Shown here: piece by piece, positions 41,778 to 52,380 of the stretch
Layout of the letters: the number at the start of each line of letters is the position of its first letter
How positions within the stretch are numbered: position 1 is the stretch's first letter
NCBI GenBank assembly: GCA_023091735.1
Contig: JALKBU010000004.1
Coordinates: forward strand, 62,001-126,000
Length of the DNA stretch: 64,000 bases
Reading direction: 5' to 3'
DNA from: Trichomonas tenax
Lineage: Eukaryota > Parabasalia > Trichomonadida > Trichomonadidae
Notes under the pieces: model-generated
What the model was told of the DNA's origin: nothing
The model's database searches: none
What the model saw: only the letters and a program-made list of their open reading frames with translations
Translations under genes and position numbers: made by a program

Positions 41778-44700
41778 TTATACAGAAAAAGACATGAATA
41801 GTATTTCATCGTTTTCAAGGATAACGATAACCTTGTTTTGAAATTTCGAGAAATCAATGCAATTGACTTTCGCATCTGTTGAAACTGATGCAATATTTCT
41901 AAGATCGATTACGCGATAAACTGTGATAACTCTGTTGGATCCGCAAATGATCAAGAAGCTTCCGCAATCATGTGTTTCAGCAATACAGGCTGCAACAGCT
42001 GATGTATTTGGTATTACTTCGCGGCACATTAATATGCACTCTTCTGAGTAAACTTCGATGACCGCTGACTGAAGGAGGCTTCCAATTACAACAACAGCAC
42101 CAAGTTCGGAAATGAAAACTTTTTGTGGAGTTCCAACAGTAACTTTGGTCTTTGCGAATGGTGTGCAATCTAAGTTAGACAAAAGAAGAGTGTTGGAAGA
42201 ATCTATTGATGCAACATAGCCGCAACGTTGTGAAACAACAGCATCAATAATTGGACTCGAGTGACCAACAATGTATTTCATGTCTATATCCTTATGGATC
42301 AATGTGACTGTTGAATCTATTGATCCTACAACAGAGAAATCGCCATCAGCATTGATGCAAGGAATCAAGAAAGTGTTCTGGATGCTGTCTGTTTTATGCT
42401 TCGTCAGGAAGTTGAAGATATCAAAGTCTGTTCTCCATGGAGTTGTGTATAAGACTGAAACGCCGTGAGTATTGATGCAGCAATGTTTGCAGAACTCTGT
42501 CTTCTCACCGAAGAAGTTTGGAATAATTACACTATGAAGTTCATCCGGATGAAGGACGTTCGTGGTGTTTAATTTGCCTTGCTTATCGACTGTGAATAAC
42601 AAATTAGAATCGAAAGCTATGGCGATGACTCCTGGAATGTTCATTGATGTCTTTTCGATAGAAACCTGGAGATTATCGGTTAAAGAGAACGACTGAGCAA
42701 ATAATGGAGATGTGCCTCGCTTTGGATGTGGTTCGTCGAACAATTTGGAAGGCATAATTCCGAAGTTCATTGCATTTTGAACTAATAAATCATCTTTGTT
42801 GTTAACATATTCGGTATAAGCGAAAAGTGAGAAAACATTATTGTGCTCAAAAGACAATCTGTAAACACCAAAGAATAAATCAATCCAATCATTGATGTGA
42901 TCAGATACATATGGAGATTCGAGAGCAAGTCTGTTCTTTCTAACAAATTCAAATGAATTCTTGGCCCATGGAGGCATAACAACATCATCGATGAGAAGTC
43001 CATCATCGCTTGTTCCGAAGTTATACTTGTTTCTATTATCGAAAATTGCTGATGTCGTGAAGAACTCAGGAATAAGCTCTCTGAAGTCTGATTGAGGTGA
43101 TGTAACGTGATCCCATGTCATCTTGATGTCGGAGAATAATCTGTTTGGATTATCGAAATGTCCACCTTGCAAATCAATTGCCATTGTCGTGAATGGTTCG
43201 CATCTAACCATGAAGTTGGCAATAAAACCAGCATTGGAGAATAATGACATGTAAAGTGGTGTAAAATCATCTTCAGAATCATTGATGTTTTCTCTTAATC
43301 TCGCAATTCTTTGTTCATTTAATGCACCAACCATCAAAGACAAATCTCTGAAGATATCTTTGTTGAGGTCGAGATGATCGGATTCGTAATCTTTGATGAC
43401 CCATGGAAATACTGGATATTGAGAAATGTCAAGGAAAGAACGTCCTGCATATATGTTGAGCCAATAAATGTATTCATAGTTGGAAATAACTCTTTCAAGC
43501 CATAACCTAGTCAACCTTGAAATATCGACTTTCTCTTTGCGCTGAACAACAACAGCTGATGGCAATCCAGCGCGAGTGATGGCTTCGATGAATCCCATTC
43601 TCTGTTTTGCATCGTGGAAGACAAAGAAAACAATTTGTCCTGTCTTAGTGAATATTTCAAGTGCGGAGTCAATGAGTTGATAACGACGCCACAAAACGTG
43701 TGTTACTTCAGATAATGAGATCTCGACAAACTTAGGATTCTCATAAGAAATAGATGATAAAATTTCATTGAGTATTTTGCCCTCGAAAATGATGGATTTC
43801 TTGAGAACGAACAATGTTCCTGAGTGAACATACTTAGGAGTGACTCTTGAGCAAAGGAATGATTCGCCTGTTTCTGCAAGTTTTTCTTCAAGAATTTCTT
43901 TATCGAGAGGAATGAACTTTCTTTCGAGTGTGTCAATCTTTTGGCCTTGATAAACAGCGTTGCTGTGATCATTAAAGTTCTTGATTGGTTTCATTCTCGC
44001 GTGTCTTCCGAATGAGTCGATTGTATCAGACAATGAATAATGCATTTCTTCTCCTTCACGCCATAATGAAATTGTTCCTCCTTTGACAATTGCGTTGTTC
44101 TTTGATAATGCGAAGTCTGCTTCAGCATGTTTCCTCTTGATCGTGCTTCTGATCTTGTCGATGATGTGAGAAATTGGTTTACCGGCGAGATTTGACATTT
44201 CCATTTCTTCTTGAAGCTGCGAATCTGTCTTAACAGACAATTCAAGCATTTTGTTAATTGCAGCGAAGTTTCTGTTGCATGTTTCATCATTCAACTGAAT
44301 AACGTGTTCTTTGTCGTGGCTGATATCTGGATGTGGCCCTTCTTTCATCTTTTCGAGCATAGCATTCATCTTATCGTTCTTCTCTGTTAAATCACCAGAA
44401 ATTTCTGTGATAATTAAAGCTGGGATTCTGAAGTTTTCCAAATTAGTGGAGTTTGTTGCGACATACGTCAAATATTCAGAGACATCAACAGCGAGATCGT
44501 GATTCAAATTCTTGATAGAGATGAAAAGCGAAATAAAAAGTGTTCTTAGTTCGATATTAGTGAATGTTAATCCACCACCATAAGCGCATGCTTTGAGAAG
44601 ACTCATTACGAAGTTGCAACGCTTCTGTTGTTCAACTTCAAAAATGTCGATATCATCGTATTCGATCTTCAATGTCTTAATGACATCAATGAATTCATCA

Positions 44701-47700
44701 AATGACTTGAATATGTGTGGATTCTCATTAGAAATGTGGAGTTTGAATATAACCCATCTCATAAAGCAAATCAAGCTGTCTTTGTCAGCAACGTGATAAG
44801 AAAGAGTGCTCTTTGATAATTCACCTGTTAAAGCATCGAAGCACTTATCATAATCCAATCCACTGCTTTTTACAGTGATATCGAAAAGAAGCAAAAGAGT
44901 GCTGAGTAACTTCATGTTGTTAGCGATGATTCTTGCTAAAATTGGCATCCAAAGATAAGCATCAACATCATCCAATTGAGCCAAGAAGAGCATATAAGTG
45001 ATCCATCCTGTGAATGGTTTCTCGAACTTTTCATATCCGATTCTAATAATATAAAGAGCTGCTTTTTGTTTGTTTCTGTCAACGTGTTCAATTAATTTGC
45101 AGATTAATGGTAGATATGAATAACAAGGTTTCTCTTCACTGATTCTTGAAATGATGATATCGAACATCTTTTCAATTGGCTTTGCGATAATTCTGACGAC
45201 TGATTGCATAGCGTTGAGCAATTCAATGTTTTCTGATTTCGTTGTCTTTCTTTCGATTCTTGTGATGCAGTCGAGAGCTAAAACTTCCAATGATTCTTCT
45301 TTGAAGAACCTAACGAATGGCATGTAGAAGTGATAATGAGATAAAACGGTCAGCAAAATCTCGTTTGTTTCGACTTTCGCTTTGATGAACTTCAAAAGAA
45401 TTTGTGCTAACTTTATGTTTTCTACTTCGTTGAGAATCAAGATAAGTGTTGATGCATCATTGAATGTGAATTGGTCATTTTTGAAAACATCAACTAAATT
45501 GTTGAACTTCTCTTCGAAGTTTGGAACATCGAATGTCTTAATGATGTGATGTGCAACAACAAAGAGTTCACTGTAAGGAGCCTCTGTGTGCAAGTGATGG
45601 CGTTGAACACCCTCAGCAAGATGGAAGAATAACATTGGATCACCAAAGATGAATGATTCGATTTCAATTCTAATCTTTAGCTGTGTGAAGCAAGTGCTCA
45701 AAGCTAATATCTTTGTGACAACGCTTATTGAGAAGAACTTAGGATTAAGTTTTCTGAAGACAGCATTAAGTGACCTGAACATCTTCTGGTGAATGAAATA
45801 AAGCTGAAGACGATTGGACATTTGGAGAATCAAATCCAAGCAGGCCAAAAGGAATGAATTCGGCTCAGGAGCTTTTGGTATTGCCTCGAAAATAGGAATC
45901 ATCAATGTCGGGCCTCCGCAGTTGATAAGCGTACTTGATAATGTTGGTGTGAAAGGAATAATCAAACCCTTGAAGACGGCATCAACTTTTCCTGAATTGA
46001 CATCTGTGCAGTTGTGATCTTTTGTTAGTGTTGCTGTGTATTTAGAAGTAACGTTTCCGTTCTCGAAAACAACTGTTTCAATATCACAGAACATACCACC
46101 AACATTACAAGTGACTCTTCCCTGCATTGGCTTAGCAAGATCGTAATCGAACAATACCATTCTATTCATTTCGAATGTGATCGTTTTCTGTGTTATCCTG
46201 AATTCAATGTTATAAAGCATTGAAGGTTTGATCTCGAAATTGACTTCTTGAACATCACCGAAGCAAACGAAGATTAATTTCTTGTCTTTATACGAAACCT
46301 TGAAGCAATCTGTCTGTGAGAACAAAGCTAAAATAAGACCCTCGCCCTTCAAGAATCTAATTCCTAAAATTGCGGAGAAATGTGTTTCGAACTGATCGAA
46401 GAACTTTTCAAAGACATAATATTGACCAGTGACGTGGAAGAATGATGTTGCACGATCAGATTTAGTCTGCTGATAGAGAATAAGATTGATCAAAGTAACA
46501 AAGAACTGCGAAGCTCTCATTGGAGGTTTAACCATATCCTTCAAAAGCTCTCTGAGTTCTTTCTTGTGGAAGAAAGATGTCGAAATGTGGCTGAGAATTG
46601 GCGTCTCAATGAGATCTTCCGAATAATTGTCCTGCAAATAAGAAATCATTTCAATGATAATGTTGGACTTGAAGAACTGATATTGGTTGCCAATAGAAAC
46701 CTTTGATAAGTAGTACATTGCAGAAATTGTTCTCTTATAATATTCTGTACCAAGAGTCATTCTGAAAATGACAGAAATCAAAGGAGCAATAACGATTTGT
46801 TCGTCTTCAATGTTCTTATCATATTCCAATATATGGCAGCACATGAAAGAGAACAAAGCATTCATGACTTCTGTGCCTAAAATAATCTTAGACTTGTTCT
46901 CAAGGAAACTGTTGAAATATCCTGCTTTTGACATTCTCGCAACATACTTGAAAGAGTGATCGCAAAGGCTCTTCAAAAATTCAGTGATAGCGATGAATAA
47001 TTTGGTGCAAATCGCTGGATCTTTGACATACTTTAATAATGAACAAACCGTTTGATCCAGGTTGCTTTGGCATATTCCTGTTCTGATATTTTCGGTGTTT
47101 TGCATGCTGCATATTGCGATTTGCTGTAAAAGATTGATGATAACATCAATGACTCTTGTGTCACCGAAATTATTGCTTAAAGACAAGAACCACTCGGAAA
47201 TAGAGTTCAAAAGCGAGAATGGAGCCTTTGATGTTGACAGTGATGAAGAAATTGCTTCAATAGCAAAATTCTTCGTATCTTGTTCGAAAATTAAGTCCAT
47301 GAAGTAAAATGTTCTCTGTTGATTGCAGAAGAACAAAGTATTCGAGAAACTGTTCTTCAAGCATGTTTTGAGGATCTGCAGCAATGTGGAGCGTGCCCTC
47401 TTATAGTGTGTTGTATCTTTGTCACTGTTTTTGATGATGTATGTTCTATATTTAGCATCAATTTGGAATAATGAATCATATAAAATTGGAGCTGTTAAAT
47501 ATTTGAAGTTATTCTTGTTATCAAAGATTGTCAATATGAAAGAAGCGAAATATCTGAATGTTACAGGATCAGCAATCAAGAAAATTTGGGAAAGATATTC
47601 GCATAAAACGGTTGTAAGATTTTGTGGTGGATTCTTGATCATAAAGTTAATGAAAGTGAGCAACTCTGAGAAAGAGTAGTAATCAATTGACTCAAAGTTC

Positions 47701-49055
47701 TCGAAAATTTCATGTGTGAAATTTGTTGGCTTCATCAATGTGTCTAAGAAGTTTCTCCTTGTGATGACGATGTTATAGCATGGTCCAATTTGTAGTATAT
47801 GTGCTAAAAAGCATCTTTCCAAAGGAGCATCGGAAATTTCTAAAAAGTTTGAAATATAATTCATAAATATGTTAAACAATGTTTCCATTGAGATGATCAC
47901 TGATGACAAAGAGTTGAAGAGTAACTGTATATGTGGCTCGTTCGTGATATGTCGAGATTCAATATTTAATGGAACAAACTCTGCAAATGTTCCTTTTTGA
48001 GTAAACCAAATTTTCTCTATGGTGATTTCTTCACGTTTCTTTTCTCTATTCTCTGGTTGTTTTATGATTGGGCAGAAATAATAAAAATATGAAGTGCAAA
48101 TTTCAAATATTTTTGAAATCCAGTTCTCGAACAGATTGCAGTGCTCCGGGAAATTCATTAAAATGATGCGAATAGCATCCATTACCAAGCAAAAAATCGA
48201 AAACCAATTTTCGCCTTTGTAACCTTTCAAACTATTCAACATATTTTCGAAAAATTCGAGACTGTTGTCGATAGAACCTGAAATGAGTATGCTCTGATGC
48301 GGCAAGCAATTTTTAAGGCATATTAAAAATTCTGCAATAATTTTAAGCGAGAAGTTAAAGAAACGAGGATCTTTTGTAACTTCCTTGAAATGCTGTGATA
48401 AGATGTCGAAGATTATACTGAAAAATTTCGAATCTTTTAGCGATTTCGAAGCGATTTGAATTAATGCGCTTAAGAAACTGACATAAATATCAATAATACC
48501 TTCATCCAAATCAGCAATGCTATCGAATGAATTCGTAATTTTGTTTACAATCGATCGAATTATAACCAAAAAATCGGCGAAAACTTCTTGTGGAAAGTCA
48601 ATCGCAAGTTTGATAACGTATGGGAATTTCCTCCAACATGCTTGAATAGAGGCACTCGTAGCGATATATTCTGGTCTAAACTGATAATCGAATGCAATTA
48701 AACATCTCATGATATCGAAAACAAGATTTTGAGTTTCTGTAGCTCTTTCTTTCGGGTTTTCCTCTATTTCGTACTGCGCAGCGTGAAAATATCCCAAAGA
48801 TATTTTCGAATGAAGATTAAACATTTCGACAATAAGCATATCAACATTCTGCACGTTGTTGCTGAGCGTTCTCATGATCGCTTTGTGTGTAACTGGCTCG
48901 AAATTGAATGTAGAAGCGAATTTATATAACGTATTTTCCTTATGGATCATGTTTTTCGTCACATTCATATTGGAGAAGTAATAGATGTACATCGACTGCT
49001 GCTCCGTCAGCTGAAATTTCGTCAAGCTGTCGTTGCTGTGCGAAATCGACGACAT
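41778..49055 (-). CDS. Giant BEACH domain protein with PH-like and WD40 domains
   Basis: 2425 residues from the ATG at 49053-49055. The frame extends upstream only with non-ATG codons, and CTCAATATTTTTGTGATG places an initiator-like TCA(+1) 12 bases before this ATG. Residues 1 to about 1600 are mostly armadillo-like helices with a ConA-like beta-sandwich at about 885-1020. A PH-like domain (about 1720-1835) precedes the BEACH domain (about 1845-2120; LTRLWLERVISNYEYIYWLN, then AGRSFLDISQYPVFPWVI). WD40-like repeats fill the rest. This order is that of the neurobeachin/LYST family, which controls vesicle fission, fusion and lysosome or secretory traffic. Trichomonads have several. The short forward frames inside are shadows. 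Confidence 0.93.
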   Translation of the reverse strand: MSSISHSNDSLTKFQLTEQQSMYIYYFSNMNVTKNMIHKENTLYKFASTFNFEPVTHKAIMRTLSNNVQNVDMLIVEMFNLHSKISLGYFHAAQYEIEENPKERATETQNLVFDIMRCLIAFDYQFRPEYIATSASIQACWRKFPYVIKLAIDFPQEVFADFLVIIRSIVNKITNSFDSIADLDEGIIDIYVSFLSALIQIASKSLKDSKFFSIIFDILSQHFKEVTKDPRFFNFSLKIIAEFLICLKNCLPHQSILISGSIDNSLEFFENMLNSLKGYKGENWFSIFCLVMDAIRIILMNFPEHCNLFENWISKIFEICTSYFYYFCPIIKQPENREKKREEITIEKIWFTQKGTFAEFVPLNIESRHITNEPHIQLLFNSLSSVIISMETLFNIFMNYISNFLEISDAPLERCFLAHILQIGPCYNIVITRRNFLDTLMKPTNFTHEIFENFESIDYYSFSELLTFINFMIKNPPQNLTTVLCEYLSQIFLIADPVTFRYFASFILTIFDNKNNFKYLTAPILYDSLFQIDAKYRTYIIKNSDKDTTHYKRARSTLLQILKTCLKNSFSNTLFFCNQQRTFYFMDLIFEQDTKNFAIEAISSSLSTSKAPFSLLNSISEWFLSLSNNFGDTRVIDVIINLLQQIAICSMQNTENIRTGICQSNLDQTVCSLLKYVKDPAICTKLFIAITEFLKSLCDHSFKYVARMSKAGYFNSFLENKSKIILGTEVMNALFSFMCCHILEYDKNIEDEQIVIAPLISVIFRMTLGTEYYKRTISAMYYLSKVSIGNQYQFFKSNIIIEMISYLQDNYSEDLIETPILSHISTSFFHKKELRELLKDMVKPPMRASQFFVTLINLILYQQTKSDRATSFFHVTGQYYVFEKFFDQFETHFSAILGIRFLKGEGLILALFSQTDCFKVSYKDKKLIFVCFGDVQEVNFEIKPSMLYNIEFRITQKTITFEMNRMVLFDYDLAKPMQGRVTCNVGGMFCDIETVVFENGNVTSKYTATLTKDHNCTDVNSGKVDAVFKGLIIPFTPTLSSTLINCGGPTLMIPIFEAIPKAPEPNSFLLACLDLILQMSNRLQLYFIHQKMFRSLNAVFRKLNPKFFSISVVTKILALSTCFTQLKIRIEIESFIFGDPMLFFHLAEGVQRHHLHTEAPYSELFVVAHHIIKTFDVPNFEEKFNNLVDVFKNDQFTFNDASTLILILNEVENIKLAQILLKFIKAKVETNEILLTVLSHYHFYMPFVRFFKEESLEVLALDCITRIERKTTKSENIELLNAMQSVVRIIAKPIEKMFDIIISRISEEKPCYSYLPLICKLIEHVDRNKQKAALYIIRIGYEKFEKPFTGWITYMLFLAQLDDVDAYLWMPILARIIANNMKLLSTLLLLFDITVKSSGLDYDKCFDALTGELSKSTLSYHVADKDSLICFMRWVIFKLHISNENPHIFKSFDEFIDVIKTLKIEYDDIDIFEVEQQKRCNFVMSLLKACAYGGGLTFTNIELRTLFISLFISIKNLNHDLAVDVSEYLTYVATNSTNLENFRIPALIITEISGDLTEKNDKMNAMLEKMKEGPHPDISHDKEHVIQLNDETCNRNFAAINKMLELSVKTDSQLQEEMEMSNLAGKPISHIIDKIRSTIKRKHAEADFALSKNNAIVKGGTISLWREGEEMHYSLSDTIDSFGRHARMKPIKNFNDHSNAVYQGQKIDTLERKFIPLDKEILEEKLAETGESFLCSRVTPKYVHSGTLFVLKKSIIFEGKILNEILSSISYENPKFVEISLSEVTHVLWRRYQLIDSALEIFTKTGQIVFFVFHDAKQRMGFIEAITRAGLPSAVVVQRKEKVDISRLTRLWLERVISNYEYIYWLNIYAGRSFLDISQYPVFPWVIKDYESDHLDLNKDIFRDLSLMVGALNEQRIARLRENINDSEDDFTPLYMSLFSNAGFIANFMVRCEPFTTMAIDLQGGHFDNPNRLFSDIKMTWDHVTSPQSDFRELIPEFFTTSAIFDNRNKYNFGTSDDGLLIDDVVMPPWAKNSFEFVRKNRLALESPYVSDHINDWIDLFFGVYRLSFEHNNVFSLFAYTEYVNNKDDLLVQNAMNFGIMPSKLFDEPHPKRGTSPLFAQSFSLTDNLQVSIEKTSMNIPGVIAIAFDSNLLFTVDKQGKLNTTNVLHPDELHSVIIPNFFGEKTEFCKHCCINTHGVSVLYTTPWRTDFDIFNFLTKHKTDSIQNTFLIPCINADGDFSVVGSIDSTVTLIHKDIDMKYIVGHSSPIIDAVVSQRCGYVASIDSSNTLLLSNLDCTPFAKTKVTVGTPQKVFISELGAVVVIGSLLQSAVIEVYSEECILMCREVIPNTSAVAACIAETHDCGSFLIICGSNRVITVYRVIDLRNIASVSTDAKVNCIDFSKFQNKVIVILENDEILFMSFSV

Positions 49056-49355
49056 CACAAAAATATTGAGAAAAAATTGATAGTTGCGAAATCTTTTCAA
49101 TGAAAGTTGGCGATAAATGGATATAAAACATGACACTTATGATATGGCAATGCTATTTTTTATCGAAATTTCAAAAGATAAGAAAGTGTGAATTCAAAAA
49201 GTGTCGGCGTGGCAATTTGCCAGTTTACAACTCTTAAACCGAAATTGATATTTGAAGCCTCTGTGTATTGGAAAATCATCGGATCACGAACAAAAGTGAC
49301 TTTTGCAAATACGTTGTTAGTTATGACAACTTTACATGGCATATATCACATACGT

Positions 49356-51752
49356 TTATTTATTGTTGAAATCTGTTGATTGCGTGAGCTGACCGAATCC
49401 ATATTGGAGTTCTGTGCTGTTGATGATGTTTTCGTAAACTCTGACCTTTGTTGTCTTCGATTCAGATCTTCTGAAGCAGATTCCTTCCTTAGGAATTTCC
49501 CCGGTTTCCTTGGAAATTTCGAACTTCTTGCGAAGTCTGATGAGAGAGTAGTTGAATCCGCATGGCTTGTTAGCAAAGATAACATTCGAATCGATACCAC
49601 AATCGAAAGGGAACTCGTAGTATCCGCAGTCAAGCAAATAGAAGGCCATATGCATTCTGAGCTTGGCCGGAACACCCAAAAATTCGTGGATTGGAGCGAA
49701 CTCGTTCTTCTGGAGCTGCTCAAAGTAGTCTCTCTTTGACCAGATGTTGATGTTTGTCTTCTTGATGAAATCGAAGACATCCTACTTTGTTGGCTTGTCA
49801 TATCTAACGAAATCTAACTCTGCCTTGATTGTGAATGGGAACTTTTGAGTCTTAAGTTCGATAACTAGATTATCGTTCTCAACTCTCATTGTGTCTGCTT
49901 TGCAGTTTGAGAATGTGACTGTGTTAGACTTGTTCATTCTGATTTTGACAACATACTTGCGTCCCTTGAGAAACTTAGCATTGCCTTCTCCTTCGAATTT
50001 GATTTCTAATGTGTTATCAACTGTTGTTGTTGCGATCTTTGTTTCATGTTTGTCGGAATTGAAAACTTTGCCTCCATCATCATCGACAACTGTGAGCTTG
50101 TCTTTCTCTTCGAGTGGAACGATTCCACCAGCTCTGATGAAAATGGGAACAACAGCAAGATCTCCGTAGATCATGTGCCAACCCTCAGAGTAAACTCTTC
50201 CTGACTGATAATCGAACCATTCGCCTTCTGGAAGCCAGACAACGTGGAATGACTGGCCAAGGTCTGTATCCATTGGAGAAGTGAATGGAGCAGCAATGAT
50301 GTCCTTTCCGATCATGAACTGCGATGGGCAGTTGTAAGCTGACTCGATTTCAGGATAGAAGTGGTACATTGGACGAATGAGCAATTCATCGAATGAAAGG
50401 GAATAGAAAAGAGGAACTAATTTCATATGGAACTTCATTGCTTCCTTGGCATAGATTTCTGTGGCTTTGTCGTAGTTCCATGGAAGTCTCTCGTGGAACA
50501 TTTTTGTGTTTGAGGGCATTCTCATGATTGGAAGCAAAGCGCCATACTGGACCCATCTGAGATATAATTCTGCTGTTTTGTGACCACCGTGGTGACCTCC
50601 AATGTCGTGCGACCAATAGTTGAAGCCAACATTAGATGCTGTGCATGAAAAGTATGGCTGGAACTGAAGAGAAGACCACTCTACTGTTGTATCACCTGAG
50701 AAGCCAACGGGATAACACTGTTCACCCAATCTGCACCATCTTGATAGAATCATCGGTCTCTTGTTTGTTCTGACGTTGTCATGATGGTGTGCGTGATTGA
50801 GAGTGATCAAGGGATCAACAGTTTCCTTGTTCTTCTGCTGCCAATCGATCCACCAGAAGTTGACACCCATATCTTCAAATGGATGAAGAACGACATCGAA
50901 ATAATTCTTCATGAACTTTGGATCAAAGCCAACGAATTCAACATGATTTGGTGGTGTGACTCCCATTCTCTTCGCCATCTCTGGGTACTGCATTTCGTGT
51001 GGCCAGATGCCCTCTGCTGAATGCAAGTTAGGTGTTACAGCACATCCGCGTTTATGGAGATCGTCGAGAAGCTTCTGTGTCTCTGGAATCAAATCCAAGA
51101 TCCATGTTGTTCCTGTCCATCCTGTGCATCCATTTCCTGTCTTAGTGATGTGCCAATTCATGTCGATAGCATACACAGAGAGGAACGTCGTTCTTTATGA
51201 AACTATCTGCGACTTCGATCATTTCTTCTTGTGTGTACTTCCAATATCTGGACCACCACAGTCCATAGGCGTACCTAGGAATGGATGGATGCTTTCCGCA
51301 GATCAAAAGAAGTCTTTGTATTCGTGATGATAACCAAAGAAATAAGTGTACACTTCACTTGCGGACTTCTTCATAATACCATCTTCGAGTATGTAAGGCA
51401 TCTTTTCCTCATAAAATGCAAATCCATCACGAGAAATCAAACCTGGACCTAAAGGAGTGGAACCAGTGATCATATAGAGTGTCCTAATTGTTCCAAACAA
51501 ATCATTTTCTGGTTTTGGCCATATTTCCAGTCGAACATCGTTGATTTTATCGAGAAATTATCTTCATTTGGTGCCTGTTTCATTTTTGTTGCTTTAATTG
51601 TCAATTGTGATGTTTTGATGACCAAATCAGAGTCAAAAATGTCCTTTTCGTACTTCGGAACCGGTAAATTTCTGTTAATAAATGCAAATGTTGGTAAATC
51701 AACAAATTGCTGCTTCGAATTGTACTCAATCTTTATTTCGTCTACATGTCAA
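49356..51752 (-). pseudogene. Broken GH31 alpha-glucosidase-like gene
   Basis: The longest piece (49782-51176) is a GH31 catalytic region: NFWWIDWQQ with the presumed nucleophile Asp at 50844-50846, SGDTTVEW with the acid/base Asp at 50691-50693, YWSHDIGGHHGG and RWVQYGALLP. It ends at a TAG (49782-49784), after which the frame stays open for 142 codons to 49356. Upstream, frameshifts near 51180, 51310 and 51545 interrupt the N-terminal beta-sandwich (LWWSRYWKYTQEEM, ITGSTPLGPGL, LPTFAFINRNLPVPKY). No start Met is found. Codons keep a strong C/G-ending bias, so the gene was recently well expressed. Intact enzymes hydrolyse alpha-glucosides. Confidence 0.8.
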
Positions 51753-52380
51753 ATTTCACTTTATTTGTCAAATTATTCGTTCTTATTTCCAAAATATCAT
51801 TATAAAAACTGAACATACAACAATTTCACTTATAGAATTAAGCATAATTATATCTATTTTATAGGTTAATAAAGAAAAATTTAAGATTTGTGATTAAGAA
51901 ATAGAAAATATCGAAGATTTTAACTAATTTATCAAAAGTTCAAAATTTTAAGCAATTTTTTGTTATCTGTAGCATCTCTCGATGGTGTTTTTCGATTTAG
52001 ATTTAGGTGATTGAATGATAGTTTATTTGTCAGAGATAACAATTACTTGACAATGATTTAACCTTATTTCGAATTCAATAAGAAATGATCGTAAAAGTTG
52101 AAAGAAAAAATCACAAATCGCCAAAAAATCTCTTTGCATATCAAAATTTGATATTTGACGTCGCTAAACATCGATGTAAAAATACAGTTTTCTGTTTCCC
52201 GTTTTTATTTCAAATTTGAACTGCGCTACCATTTCGACATCTAAAAACACAAGATTTTGATATTTCACAATTTGATACAGAGCAAACCCCTGATTTACAA
52301 TAATATCTATTTAATAGTGTATAGATTGTGTTTATATTGAAAATTGTTAATGAGGGTGTATCGTTTTAACAAATTTTAGA
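51743..52380. promoter_or_regulatory. Region with TACATGTCAA, TTACTTGACAA and reversed AAAACGATA
   Basis: TACATGTCAA lies at 51743-51752 at the lost 5' end of the GH31 gene. TTACTTGACAA lies at 52043-52053, and TATCGTTTT, the reverse complement of AAAACGATA, at 52359-52367, 14 bases before the transporter ATG. The rest is AT-rich and has no gene. Confidence 0.4.
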
